Of a DNA stretch of 64,000 bases, positions 1-15,250 are shown one piece after another (the stretch's first letter is position 1; every line of letters begins with the position of its first letter). Made by a program: the position numbers and the translations under genes. The DNA is from Bursaphelenchus xylophilus (lineage: Eukaryota > Nematoda > Chromadorea > Rhabditida > Aphelenchoididae), in the NCBI GenBank assembly GCA_904066235.2, contig CAJFCV020000002.1:11470001-11534000 (forward strand), read 5' to 3'. The notes beneath the pieces were generated by a model that worked only from the letters and a program-made list of their open reading frames with translations, was not told where the DNA came from and made no database searches.

Positions 1-378
1 GGTCCCCCCTTACTGTTTTTTTGATGACTATGAAAAGATAAACTCATATTTTACAAAATTTGAAGTGTTTCAGACAAGGATTTTAATTTGTATAGTGACT
101 ATATCAATTGTAAGAGCATGCGAAAATATTTGCCATACCCTTTTATCAAAACTATGGCAAGGGGAGACCAAACAAAACTTTGGCCAAGAAATTTTGTTTT
201 CACTGAAATTTGACATGCTCCCTTCTGGCCATGCCTTTGAAAATTATCTCTAAATCTTTGACACTCCTCAGTTTATCATGCCAATTACTTTTTACTAAGT
301 TATTTCACCAAAAACCAATCAAAAAACCTTCTTTTCCCAAGCCCCCTTCAAAATTCCCCATATTTCCCCCAATTTCTC

Positions 379-387
379 GTATTTTAG
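379..387 (+). promoter_or_regulatory. probable spliced-leader acceptor of exc-7
   Basis: TATTTTAG lies six bases upstream of the first in-frame ATG at 394, matching the TTTTAG acceptors of the gene's own introns. No cis donor is apparent upstream, so trans-splicing of a spliced leader is the simplest reading. Confidence 0.55.
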
Positions 388-4096
<3,709 letters not shown>

Positions 4097-4769
4097 GTTC
4101 GCGAGTTGGGCGGTTTTGTAAAGATTTTTGTGTAAAAATGCCGATTTAACGGGATTTTTGAGGAATTTTGCGGATTTTTGAGATTTTTTTGGGGGTTTCG
4201 GGGCAAAATTGAGGGTAAGATAATTTTTTAATTGTAGTAAAAAGTAGCTACTGCTAAGAACTTTTAAATTTTCATGGTTTTTCAGTCATTTTCAATCTGA
4301 AAAATTGAAATTTTTGCGATTTTTTGCGAATTTTTGCGATTTTTTGCGAATTTTTGCGATTTTTCAGCATTTTTCCAACTTCTTATCAATTTTTAAAAAA
4401 TTGTACCATGAAGTTGTCCGTATTTTACCCTGATTACTTTTCTAAAACCAAAAAAAATCCAAAAAATCCCATTTTTCCCCAAAAAATCCCGTTTTTATCG
4501 CTCTAATTCCCCCAAAATTCTCTTCTCCTTCCATTTCCTATAAGTTCACATCAAAAAAAAACAAACAAATGTGGTTCGTCCCCCATAATACCGCGACTTT
4601 CATAATATTCTCGTCATTCTTCGTACTGGTCAGTATTACCGTCTGATGGGCGATATCGTCCGTTCCCATCCATTCTCGTGGAGCTTATATTTCTATTGTC
4701 GATCAACATGCACTGTGATAACAATTGTCTTCGTATTTTACGGAATAAATGAAAAAATTTTTTTTGAAA
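4097..4769 (+). other. exc-7 3' untranslated region
   Basis: Noncoding sequence follows the stop. It is T-rich up to about 4500. From about 4560 to 4740 it is less biased and ends in AATAAA at 4743-4748, a good candidate polyadenylation signal. No gene is seen. Confidence 0.5.
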
Positions 4770-5215
4770 AAAATTAAAGTACCCCATTTTTTGAAAAATT
4801 ACAGTATCCCCTTTTCCGAAAAATTACAGTAATCCAATTTTATAAAAGTTACAGTATCCAATTTTTGGAAAATTACAGTAACCCATTTTTCGAAAAATTA
4901 CAGTAATCCAATTTTATGAAAAATTACAGTATCCCAATTTATAAAAGTTACAGTATCCAATTTTTGGAAAATTACAGTAACCCATTTTTCGGTAAAATAC
5001 AGTATCCAAATTTTAGAAAAATTACAGTATCCCACTTTTTTTAAAATTACAGTAACCAATTTTTAGAAAATTTACAGTATCCAATTTTAGAAAAATTACA
5101 GTAGCCCATTTTTCGAAAAATTACAGTATCCCATTTTTCGAAAATTTACAGTAACCAATTTTATAAAAAATTACAGTACCCCTCATTTTTTGTTCCGTTT
5201 GATTTTGAAGCTACA
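4770..5215. repeat. minisatellite of TTACAGTAnCCnATTTTT units
   Basis: About a dozen imperfect tandem units of roughly 30-36 bp carry the core AAATTACAGTAACCCATTTT. They lie directly after the exc-7 polyadenylation signal. Confidence 0.85.
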
Positions 5216-5435
5216 GTATCCCCATCAGTTTGAGTATTCTTTTACTTTTGAGTTCAGTATTCTTCCTATGTATCCTTTTTGTCTTCAAATTTTTAATTTT
5301 ATATTTTAGTTTTTGCTTTTGTTTTCATTTTTATTTTACTTTTTTTGATGTGTGATTGTATTGTGCGACTTTTTTTATAGTGTTAATGAATAAAGTTTTT
5401 GTACCAAAGCCTTGGTTTTTAGTGGTCTTTAGTTT

Positions 5436-5632
5436 ACTGACAGGGGAAGTGCCCGAATGCGACGCTCGGATTTTGGTGAAACTTGGCACAAATTTTGATT
5501 ATTTTTTCTCTCGGCCAAAAATACCGTGCAATGTCTCAGCTGTGCCTATTCTCGACCTAAAACACTCAGGAATTGATGCGCGGCTTATGCCTGACGTGTG
5601 AACAAAGTTTCATCAAAATCTGAGGATCGTTT
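5436..5632. mobile_element. MITE family A, shortened copy
   Basis: It begins with AGGGGAAGTGCCCGAATGCG and ACTTGGCACAAATTTTG. It ends with the inverted TTTCATCAAAATCTGAGG, missing the middle of the ~450-bp family A element. Confidence 0.65.
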
Positions 5633-5764
5633 ATCATTTCGATTACTATAATATCAATGGAAATAAACTTGACTTGGCAGAAGCAAAACATTTTACAAAC
5701 AGAACAAATTGGCGCCACTCTCAAGTTTAGATAAGCAAGTTTCAGCTATGTGGCTGCGTCGGTG

Positions 5765-6215
5765 CCAATCAGAGATTGCCATGGCTCCGGAGCCGGCTCT
5801 TGGCTCCGGCTCTGAGCGGCTCTGGCTCCGAGCCGGGAGCCAGAGCCGGAGCCGGAAATTTTGGGGTCGGCTCCGGCTCCCGAGCCCAAAGTCGGAGCCA
5901 GACTTCCCAGCGGTCAGAAAAGTAAAAATTTCGTGATCTTGTTAAGCGAAATTGCTTGAAAAACACTGCGGAGGATGTGACTTGACTGCAGAAACGTTGG
6001 CTGTATGATGTCTGGCACTAATAACTTTCATTTTTGGAAAAATATTTTTAAAAAGACATTTTGCATAGGAGCCGGGATTCGGAGCCGGAGGCCTTTTTAA
6101 ATTTTGCACGGAGCCAAGAGCCGGAGCCGGAGCTGCAAATTTGGCCTCGGCTCCGGCTCTGGGAGCTAAGAGCCGGAGCCGGAGCCGAAATTTTGACCGT
6201 GGCAATCTCTGGTGC
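5765..6215. mobile_element. G+C-rich foldback element (GGCTCCGGCTCC)
   Basis: The ends are inverted: GCCAATCAGAGATTGCCATGG at the left and CCGTGGCAATCTCTGGTGCC at the right. Both arms are built from GAGCCGGAGCC-type repeats. A second copy begins at 63917. ORFs across it in several frames are compositional artefacts. Confidence 0.75.
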
Positions 6216-6750
6216 CAATTTCACTGTCATAACTTTAAAAAATCGTGTGATGGCCAAAAAAGCGCCCAAAGGTCTCCGCCGAACACAATGCTTCCCGCGT
6301 TGGCGGAGAAAATGATTTTCTTAGACGAAAAACCTCATCCATATCATGCAAATTGATTTTTTTGGATATCTTGACTGAGCGCCAAGAAATCTACAAAAAC
6401 GTTCCACAGAATTTCTTGAAACACCCTGTAGAAATGCCACCCTCAAGTTCCAATAAAATTGTGTCGTACGCCGAGAGAAATTTTACACGACTTTGCAGTT
6501 AAAGTCATCAAAATTGGTCGCTCTTCTATACCTTCTCCTCCAAGCAGCTGCCTTTCGAAAGCATAAAGTTTAAAGTCAGAAACAGAGAATTGCTGACAAA
6601 TTGCCATAACTTTTCTGTTCTCTGTTTCTTTTTCTCTTTTCCATCCCCGACTCCAAACTCCAAGCCCAGAGGGCTCACGGACCCAAAGAGTTGTTTCGAG
6701 CGACAAATCGGCAGACCGGTCTTTCGAAGAGCGTTATCCATTGAAGGTCA

Positions 6751-9398
6751 ATGGAGGAAATCGTGGTTGTTGACAACCCCAAACCGTGGGTTTGGTCCGA
6801 AATTGCGGAGAGGGTAAGATTTGATATTATTATATTGCTTTTAACACTTTTTTCCTTAGAATGGGCGAAATAAAATATATATATATATATAAACCATTGA
6901 AAGTTAGGATCCAAGAGGACAAAATGGAGCTAAAAAAATCTAAAATTCCATAAGACAGGCCTCAAAATTGAATGAAAACCAATTTGATTTTGCGGTGACA
7001 CAATTTGTTTTCTCAGCGGCGGTCAGATTTTCAATGCGACAGAATGCTCATTATTTTCCGGACAGACTGATATTTTCTATAAACTACGGCAATTTTGGCC
7101 AAATTGTTGCTATGGCATCTTCACTATCGTATCGCGAAATATTCCGATATCGCACATGGACATTTATCACAAATTTTTTTTCAAGCGTCCCAACTCTGAT
7201 CCAATACCTCTGACAAGGAACTTGAATCTATAATAATATCAGTCTGTCGGAAAAATAACGAGCCCGTTTTCCTGCGCTGATTGCATCGCTGAATTGAAAA
7301 GCAATTTGATTTTGTCACGACGCAATTCGTTTTCTCAGCTACGACAGAGTGCTCATTATTTTCCCGACCGACTGCTTATGCATGTAGTATAAAATAAGGC
7401 AACTTCCAGGTGGCCGAAACCGAGGGATGGGCTGTATCCGACAACGACTACAACTGTTGGCGCAGCGCGTTCGGTGACGACTTTATTTTGAGGGTCTTTT
7501 TGACAAAAGGTAAGTGCTGACACGGCGATTTGGTTTCCAAAGAAATATCTATCACATACACAACGCAATAAAAAGAAATGTTCAGATGACAAATTCATCT
7601 GTTCCTTGGCAATTGCCACTTATCCTTCAGCTGATCCTGAAGGGTCTCCGCTAACTACTGTTGGTATGTTCTACACTGCTCCCGAGTTCCGAGGGAATGA
7701 TTTTGGAACTCAAATGTTTTTCGATCTGGTGGAGCGAGAAGAACATAATGGCCATAACAAAGGGCTGATTGGAGGTGAGTTTTAGGTTTTGCTGTATCTT
7801 ATTTTTACTCGCAATATTTCTCGAAACACCCTGTATAGCAGAGTTTCTTTACATAGACGTATTTTACCTATCTTTGCAGTCGAAGCAATGGCCTCGAAAT
7901 ACGCAGCTCGCCATGGCTTCGATAAAGAATCCGGCTTTGTTTGGGACTGCTACATCAACGATGGCACTGATTTCAAGCCGGAAAACTTGGAAAGGCATCC
8001 TGATATTGTAATAAAAAGAGCCTTGGACACGGATTTTGAGAAGTTGGTCGCATACGACCAAACAATTGCCGGTAAAATCGACCGAAGGAAATATTTGAAC
8101 AGTGGAATTCGAGTGCTTCAAAGTTACTCATTGGTGAGTAAAAATTGTTTTTGAATTACTGAGATTGATAAATTTGGGTATTTTTGCCAATAATTTTTAG
8201 GCTTTTGAGAAAAAAAGTTTTCGTTGTGGGACCCATAACCTTAATTTTATTGGCTAAAAAGTTGAAATAAAGCAGTCAAAAATAAAAAATAGAAATTTTT
8301 TCTTTCGTATTTTGCAAAATAGTTTATAAATTTATAGTTTTTGCAGAGACCCAGGTTTTCGTGTCGGGACCCAAAACCAATTTTTTTTGTGGCCAAAACG
8401 TAAAAACAAAGGGTTAAATTGACCAGAAATGATTCAAGCAATTCGTATTTTACAACTTCAACCGCGATTTACTGATTTTTGGCAATTTTTAGTCTTTTGA
8501 AAAAAAAAAGTTTTTGTTGCGGGACCCATAATCTTAATTTTATTGACTAAAAATTTTAAATAAAGCAGTCAAAAATAAAAAATAGAAATTTCTTCTTTCG
8601 TATTTTACAAAATAGTTTATAAATTTCTAGTTTTTGAAGTGAACCAGGTTTTCGTGGCGGGACACAAAACCTTAATTTTTTGGCCAAAACGTAGAAACAA
8701 AGGGTTAAATTGACCAGAAATTATTCGAGCAATTCGTATTTTACAACTTCAACCGCGATTTACTTATTTTATAGAAAAGCGAGTTTTCGTTTCGGGACCC
8801 AACGTCATAATTTTTTTTTTTTTTGATATTTCAATGAAGTCTTTGTTATAAAGAAGGTCCCATTTTTCCCATTATCTTAATGTAAAATATGACGTCATCA
8901 ACCAAATTTTGACAATTTCAGGCAGCTCTAAACCCCGCTGGAGAAGTTATTGGCCTTCTGAGAGGTCGAATCTGCGCTCAATATCAACTTTATATTGGGC
9001 CTCTTTATGCTGACAGCCCTGTAGGTCAAAAAAAGGCTCGATTACTACAAAAAACTCTCAATAATTTGTGATTTCAGGAGATTGCAGAATCTTTATTACA
9101 CGAGATATTTGTGAATACCCCAAGAAAACCGAATTTGTTCACCAAAATTGTGATCGCAGCGCCTTCAACTAACCTCGAATTTGTGAAATTATGGTCGAAA
9201 TTTTGTGGCAGAGAGGCCAAGAAAGCCGGCTCAATGCATTCGCAGTTTACTAAGGAGGTTTTGCAGGTGAATTTTGAGATTTTTTGGATTTTTTTGATTT
9301 TTTAGCTGCGAAAATCGATTTTTTACTTATAAATTGTCGTTTAGGTCCCAACGGAACGAGTTTTTGGGATTTTCGACTACTGCATGAGCTATGTTTGA
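6751..9398 (+). CDS. GNAT-fold N-acetyltransferase, DUF1248-like nematode family
   Basis: Seven exons join in phase: 6751-6813, 7410-7509, 7586-7774, 7880-8133, 8922-9020, 9078-9266 and 9345-9398, giving 315 residues. The N-terminal half has a GNAT-like core: a central strand VGMFYTAP followed by the acetyl-CoA loop RGNDFGT (residues 90-96) and helix QMFFDLVE. The C-terminal half (VIKRALDTDFEKLVAYD.., ALNPAGEVIGLLRGR.., IGPLYADS) resembles the second acetyltransferase-like domain of nematode DUF1248/YitH-like proteins, whose substrates are mostly unknown. The small first exon is supported by phase and by sequence resembling the start of this family (PKPWVWSEIAER). Intron 1 holds a family B MITE and intron 4 holds GTGGCGGGACCC repeats. 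AATAAA at 9419 is a probable polyadenylation signal. Function beyond acyltransferase fold is not inferred. Confidence 0.78.
7018..7378. mobile_element. MITE family B, broken or tandem copies
   Basis: GACAGAATGCTCATTATTTT..GACAGACTGATA at 7039-7078 is the right end of one copy. ATCAGTCTGTCGGAAAAATAACG at 7238 starts another that ends ATTTTCCCGACCGACTG at 7374. All lie in the acetyltransferase intron 1. Confidence 0.75.
8160..8830 (+). repeat. intronic direct repeat with TTTCGTGGCGGGACCC motif
   Basis: A unit of about 300 bp is present twice (about 8190-8470 and 8480-8770), with a partial third. Each copy has GGGACCCATAA.CTTAATTTTATTG, then GTTTTCGTGGCGGGACACAAAACC and AGGGTTAAATTGACCAGAAAT. 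It explains most of intron 4 of the acetyltransferase gene. Confidence 0.8.
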
Positions 9399-9524
9399 CC
9401 TACTGCTATTTATATGACATAAATAAATGTTAACTTTTGACTTTTATTAAATTTTTTTGCAATAAAATGTGAATATTGGAAAATTTACAAGGCAAGTACT
9501 CCAAGTGCGACGCTCAGAATACTA

Positions 9525-9836
9525 TCTGGTACTATACAGTACGAGGTGAAAATATGGCTTATGGCGTTAATGGTGTTGTTTTGATGCTTAGTACTCCTCA
9601 AAAACACGTTTTGAATAACTGGTACTGATTAGTACTGTCTGGTACTATGTAGTACAAGGTGAAAATAGGAGTACTAAGCAACAGAACAACACCACTAACG
9701 CCTAAAGGCCAAATTTTTACCTTGTACTACATAGTACCATACAGTACTAAACAGTACCAGTTATTTAAAAGGTGTTTTTGAGGAGTACTAAGCATCAAAA
9801 CAACACCATTAACGCCAAAAGCCATATTTTCACCTA
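9525..9836. mobile_element. palindromic element with TAGTACTATACAGTAC ends
   Basis: The left arm (TACTATACAGTACGAGGTGAAAATATGG.., GGCGTTAATGGTGTTGTTTTG) is repeated inverted at 9705-9836 (CAAAACAACACCATTAACGCC, CATATTTTCACC). It lies between the acetyltransferase stop and a family A copy. Confidence 0.75.
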
Positions 9837-10212
9837 TTTTTACCAAGACATATGCGAGATTTCCAGCTCGCGTTTTGCAGAAACGACCGAGATTTTTAGC
9901 TCGAAAGTTGGCAAAAATGTGACACTTTTTTTGCGATTTTTGGCACGAAAAGTTTTGTCCCTATTTCTATCGTAGAAGGCAACATTTCCCCAAAAAATCA
10001 AATTTTTCGGCAGGAAACTGGCAAAGATATGGCTAAAAAGTGTTTTCCTCTCGGGGTCTCTCGGCGTTTTGCGTGCTTTCTCGGCCGCAAAGACCGTTGA
10101 ATATCTCGGTGGCGCTTGCAAAACGTGAGCTGAAATTTTCAGGCATTGATATGTGGTCTATGCCCGAAGTGTGTGCAAAATTTAAAGGAAAGCTGAGAGT
10201 CGTACTTGGGGT
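9836..10212. mobile_element. MITE family A, left end lost
   Basis: AAGACATATGCGAGATTTCC, GCTCGCGTTTTGCAGAAACG and CGTTGAATATCTCGGTGGCG match the family interior. The right end TGTGTGCAAAATTTAAAGG..CTTGGGGTACTTTC is present. The left end is replaced by the adjoining palindrome. Confidence 0.75.
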
Positions 10213-10483
10213 ACTTTCTTATATATTAGAATTTGGGTTTCTTTGAATAATCTCGATTTTAAAAAACAAATTGAGGCCAATTGGTGGAAATTTGGACATC
10301 ATCGGTACATGAAGGAAGTTTTAAAAGTAAAAAACCTTGTTTGAGGACTTTTTAGGCGTTTTCGAGAATTCTCAGGTTTTCGTGGTGGGACCAAAATTTC
10401 AAAATTATAATTCGTTCTAAAATCATTGGGAACCTTTTGTCGCCTATTTAAGAACATTATAATTCCATTACGATGTTTTCCAG

Positions 10484-10597
10484 ATCCCAACCGACCGAGG
10501 TTACAGCTTCTTTCACTACATTTTTAGTTATGTTTATTCAGATGTCAAGTATAATATAAATTTCTGCTTTTATTTAACGAATACGCATTGCGTATAG
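10484..10597 (+). CDS. duplicated terminal exon of the acetyltransferase gene
   Basis: After the acceptor GTTTTCCAG, an open stretch reads IPTDRGYSFFHYIFSYV and then 20 more residues to TAG. Exon 7 at 9345 reads VPTERVFGIFDYCMSYV. The two share start phase and pattern (hPTxR..F.Y..SYV), so this is a second copy of the last exon. It could be an alternative last exon joined from the donor at 9267, or a relic. AATAAA at 10726 could end such a transcript. Confidence 0.5.
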   Translation: MPTDRGYSFFHYIFSYVYSDVKYNINFCFYLTNTHCV

Positions 10598-11062
10598 TAA
10601 AATACGCATTTTTATCCTTAACAATTCAATTTACTGAAGTTACATACGAAAAACCACCGATTTTACGGACATTCTTCGTATACTGGCTCCGCAACCTGCA
10701 GGAAGCCCGGGCGCGAGCTGCGGAAAAATAAATTTTATTTTGGGAAAAAAGTTTCGAAAGTTTCCAAAAAACTCGTGGTAAACTGAAGGAAATGAGTCAG
10801 AATCGAGGGTATTTATGGGTTTCTAACTCGTAAACAATGTTTTAGTGCCGGTTTGTTCGAAAACTTCTAAATTATTTGTTATTTGAAGCGAAATTTTAGG
10901 TGAAGTTGGGTGAAAATTAAACAATTTTGTCCTGTACTTATCTAAAATTGTATTGACAACTAGTGTAAGCTGTTATTTTTTGATTGGCGCCGTGATTTTA
11001 CTATTTTTGGCATCTCCGATCAAGTGTAATATAATTTTTTTTTTCCTTTACCAACTAAAACA
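10598..11062. other. intergenic sequence, nothing recognised
   Basis: AT-rich sequence between the duplicated exon and PWP1. It contains AATAAA at 10726 and a GGGCGCGAGCTGCGG motif at 10708, of a type dispersed elsewhere in the window. No ORF or repeat structure is convincing. Confidence 0.5.
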
Positions 11063-11064
11063 AC

Positions 11065-11074
11065 ATCTTTTTAG
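11065..11074 (+). promoter_or_regulatory. probable spliced-leader acceptor abutting the PWP1 start codon
   Basis: ATCTTTTTAG ends directly before the ATG at 11075. If used, the message would have no 5' UTR other than the spliced leader. Confidence 0.6.
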
Positions 11075-14000
11075 ATGACCGATCCTCGACACACTCTTAT
11101 TACCTCGATTTGTTGGATTGAACGGGGTGTTGCTGCCGAGAAACCTCAATATGTCAAACTCGAGCCGCAGACGATAAGTGAGCTGATCCAGGGCTCTCAT
11201 CCCGAGAACACCGAGGATGATCAGACCTCTGATGCTGATATGGAGGAGTCGGAAGAGCAGCCAAAGACCAAAGGGATCAGAGGAAGCAAAGCAAACGCAA
11301 AACCGGAAGATCCGGACGACAAGTACAACTTGGAGAATTATGATAACGAAAAAGTGGTGTAAGTTCGATTTTCTTTCTGTTTTTTGTTTTTAGAAGATGA
11401 TGTGAAGGTCAAGGAAGCTGTGGGGACACTTTATTTTATAGATTTGGAGGTATTTCAAGGTGAAATAGAGAGATTTTGGCTGAGCCCCACTTTTCCCTAG
11501 TGTAATGTCGAAAAATGTCGTAAAGTCCCGTTTTTGATCAAAATTTTTGGTGAATTTTTTGTTCCAATTGTAAAATACGTTTTGGTATTCGATTTCCACT
11601 CAGGTTTCTTTTCCTTGGACACGTTTTTTCACTCAAAATTTGATCACCTTCCACTAGCACATCCAAAAAAATGAAATTCTATTTTGTTTCATTCCGGATC
11701 AAGGAAATTTTTTCAGTGAGCCCTCAATGAAAGGTCTATCTGTCTTTGCCAACAACTTGGAAGATCCGTATGTTACAAAAACCATCGACAGTGAAGATGA
11801 AGCCGAAATTGAAGATTTGAAGGTGAAACCTGAAGATAATCTGGTTGCAGCGGCAAAGTTCGAAGGGGTAAGTTGGGTAAAATACCAAACATTGTTTGTG
11901 AAGTATGCAATTTGGCTTTTTACATGATTATTTATGAATTTTTGGAGTGAAAATTTGATTTTCTACCTTATTTTAGGTGGAAAATTAAAATTTTTTGTCG
12001 AAAACCAAAATTAGTTTTCAGTTTGAAGCTTAAAATACTTTCAGGATGACACAACACTCGTGGTCTACCTCTACAACACCAACGGCGACTTCTACGTCCA
12101 CCACGATTATCCCGTTTCAGCTCCCATCCTCTGCATGGAGCATATAAAATACGATCCCGGAGTCGAAGACCGCAAAGGGAATTTGTTGGCGGTCGGCACA
12201 ATGAACCCCGTCATCGAACTGTGGGATCTGGACATTGTGAATGCGGTCAAACCGTTGGGAACTTTGGGCGAAACTCAGAAAAAGGGCCGCAAAAAGCGGG
12301 ATGGCTCGGGTCAAGGGCACAAAGACGCGGTGCTGAGCTTGGCCTGGAACCGAGAGGCCGATCATTTGTTGGCCAGCGGAGGAGCGGACGAGATTGTGGT
12401 GCTGTGGGATCTGGACGAAGCTAAGCCAGCCCAGAATATTAGACTAGATGGAATGGTAAGGAGAAGATAAAATAAGATGGATTTTGGATAAGAATGGGCT
12501 TGAAAATTGTTGAGAGGAGTCTAAATATCACCAAAGAGCTGTTAGATTTATGGAAAGAGAATTTGCGAAGTTCAAAAAAGCTTTCATTTTTGAAATTTTT
12601 ATTTTTGTTGGTTGTTTTAGATAAAAAGGTGAATTTCTCGAAGTGCAAAGCTCAGATTTTTTTCAAATTTTCTTCTGTATGTTCTATATAGCCCACAGAA
12701 TTATCCCTTAAAATTTTAGCTCGTGCTTTGCAAAGTTAGTCGTGATTTTCAACGATTTTTTTGGAAAAAATCGATTTTTTCGAAATTTTACAGTGATGGA
12801 CCTGATCCAGTGGCCAAAAGCGTACCATTTTGTATCCAGGAAGTATCGAAAAAAGTAGCAAAATGCCTCCATCTCCAAGTGAAAAAACTCCGTTTGTGAG
12901 GCGCGTTTTTGAAATCGGAGTTTTTTCACTTGGAGAAGGAGGTATTTTGCTAAATTTTTTGATAGTTCCCGGATACAAAATGGTCCGTTTTTTGCCATTG
13001 GATCAGGTCCGTCGCTGTAAATTTCAAAAATCGATTTTTCCCAAAAAAATCGTTGAATATACCGACTGATTTTGGAAAGCACGAGCAAAAATTTTAAGGG
13101 ATGATTCTGTGGGATATACAGAACATACAGAAGAAAATTTGAAAAAAAAACTGAAGTTTGCACTTCGAGAAATTCACCTTTTTATCTAAAACAACTAACA
13201 AACATAAAAATTTCAAAAATGAAAACTTTTTTGAACTTCGCAAATTCTCTTTCCATAAATCTAATGACTCTTTGGTGCTTTTTAGACTCCTCTCAACAAT
13301 CTTCAAGCCCATTCTCATCCAAAATCTATCTTCTTTTATCTTCTCCTTACCATTCCATCTAAAAAAAAGTTTTTTTTTGCCTCTGGATTATGTCCGCCAC
13401 TGTTTTGGCCGGAAGAATTTTTTCAATTTTTCCCTATTTCCAGGTCCAAACCCTCGACTGGCAGCCCGGACAGGCGTCGGTGATCCTCTCGGGCACCCGT
13501 TCCGGCAAGGTTCAGATCAATGATTGCCAGTCGAATCAGGTCATTGAGTTGTTTGAAGACAAAAACATTGAGATTGAAAAGGTTCATTGGGACCGATTCA
13601 ACGAAAACAAACTTTTTGTTTTGGGCAGCGACGGAGTTTTGAGGTATTTTGATGCGAAAAATCCGAAAACCGTGCTCTGCGAGGCGAAATGCCATGAAGC
13701 GGAAGGTGCTGTGTTCAGTCAGAGCACCAGAAATGGGCTGTTCACGACAGCGGGAGAGGAGGTAAGTCGTTTTGAAAATTGTTTTTGGAGTTTTAGGGAA
13801 AGTTTGAGAATTTTTTTGGACTTGGAAATTTTTTGGTGCTACGGCTTTTTGGGTCAGCGACAGTTCGGGTCAACGCAAAATCGATCGATACGGGGCGTTG
13901 GGAAGGTGGATATTACGCTCAAAAGTGCAGAGACATTTTCCGGCCTTTTTTGCACCGCACCGTGCATGTTGCGCGACGAAGTCCATTTTGCACTGTGCAA

Positions 14001-15250
14001 ATTCTTTTCGCACGCCCAAAGTTCGCAGCGACACAGCTTAGAAAAGCTTACGTCGCAGCGATATCCGGTTGCACAGTGCAAAAGGTCAAATGCACCCCGC
14101 AAAAAGGAGGTTTGTGCACGGTGCGGCCCACGACAAAATGTCTCTGCACTTTTGAAAAAGCGTAATACTCAAAAAATAAGGCTATAGGAAGTGCCTACGA
14201 GGCCTGACAAAGCCGTTTGATGGTCGGCGGACGGTCGGTGGAGACTTGGCGAAGACTCGCAATATGTCCAGTTTTTCTAATTTTAGCTATTACTAACGTT
14301 AGTTTTCTTTACCCTGAGTTATTGCAACATATAAAAGACCAAAATTTGCGGCAAAAAACGAGGATCCGTAACTTTTATCTAGACATTATTGATGTGAGTA
14401 CATGTAAAATACCTCAAAATAGGTGATAAGCTATCCTAGGACTCGATCAATCTTATTATTTCTACTAACTAAGCCTTCCCCTAGCCTCCCTCATGCATAC
14501 AACGACGACCTTGCGGGTCAGCGACGGTTCGGGTCAAATGCATAGGAGAGGCTAGGAGAAGGCTTAGTTAGTAGAAATAATAAGATTGATCGGGTACCAG
14601 CATAGCTTATTACCTATTTTGAGGTATTTTACATGTACTCACATCAATAATGTCTAGATAAAAGTTACGGATCTTCTTTTTTTGCCGCAAATTTTAGTTT
14701 TTTATATGTTACAATAACTCGGGGTAATGAAAACTAAGGTTAGTAATAGCCAAAATTTGAAAAAGTGGACATATTGCAAGTCTTCGCCAAGTCTCCGCCG
14801 AGCGTCCGCTGACCATCCAGCGACTATGCCAGGCCTCGTAGGCACTTCTTACAACCTTTTTTTTCACTATCCACCTGCCCTACGCCCCGTTATCGATCGA
14901 TTTTGCGTTGACCCGAAAAGTCGGGACCCGAATTTTCTTGGCCAAATAACCACGGATAACATGCGTATTTTACCCCCAATTTTCAGGAACTCAAAGTTTG
15001 GGCCCTGGAAGGCGACAAATTCCAACTCTTGAACACCGAATCTCTGAATCTCGGAACAATCAGGTCCGCCGCTTTCTGTCCCAACGCTCCGAACGTCATA
15101 CTGGTCGGTGGAGAGAAGCGGGAACTCATAAAAGTCTATGATATTGCCAAAAGATCGAATGTAACCGACAAGTTCCCGGATCTGAATCCCACCGCCGAAC
15201 CCGAGGAATTGGAGCCAAATCAAGCTCAGGAAGAGGAAATGGACGAATAA
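11075..15250 (+). CDS. pwp1: periodic tryptophan protein 1 homolog (WD-repeat, ribosome biogenesis)
   Basis: Exons 11075-11358, 11717-11867, 12045-12455, 13444-13761 and 14987-15250 join in frame to 475 residues; human PWP1 has about 500. The N-terminus (SICWIERGVAAEKP, then an acidic stretch and NLENYDNE) matches the PWP1 N-terminal pattern. Conserved blocks follow: LEDPYVT, DFYVHHDYPVSA, GTMNPVIELWDLDIV, GHKDAVLSLAWN with LASGGADEIVVLWDL, VQTLDW, IEKVHWDRFNENKLF and ELKVWALEGD. These are WD40 blades of the PWP1 family, nucleolar or chromatin-associated proteins needed for rDNA transcription and large-subunit assembly. The C-terminus is acidic. Introns 3 and 4 (988 and 1225 bp) are almost wholly palindromic repeat DNA. 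AATAAA overlaps the stop at 15246. Confidence 0.92.
12444..13362. repeat. inverted duplication around a hairpin MITE, including the PWP1 exon 3 edge
   Basis: The left arm (12444-12788) and right arm (13020-13362) are inverted copies of nearly equal length. They match from the MITE outward to TAGATGGAATGGTAAGGAG, which is the last 12 bases of PWP1 exon 3 plus its splice donor. The right arm repeats this as CTCCTTACCATTCCATCTA. The centre is a family C MITE. Confidence 0.88.
12789..13019. mobile_element. MITE family C (Tc1-like ends, hairpin)
   Basis: TACAGTGATGGACCTGATCC at the left is inverted at the right as GGATCAGGTCCGTCGCTGTA. The two arms (AAGTGAAAAAACTCCG / ..TTTTTTCACTTGG) pair throughout. 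TA at both ends and CAGTG termini resemble Tc1-family transposon ends. No transposase is present. Confidence 0.8.
13850..14935. mobile_element. 1.1-kb foldback element in PWP1 intron 4
   Basis: Left GGGTCAACGCAAAATCGATC pairs with right GATCGATTTTGCGTTGACCC. Internal blocks (AATCTTATTATTTCTACTAACTAAGCC and TACATGTAAAATACCTCAAA) are also inverted about a centre near 14510. The left arm holds GCACNGTGC-type motifs. A third copy of one arm lies at 63735-63915. Confidence 0.85.
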
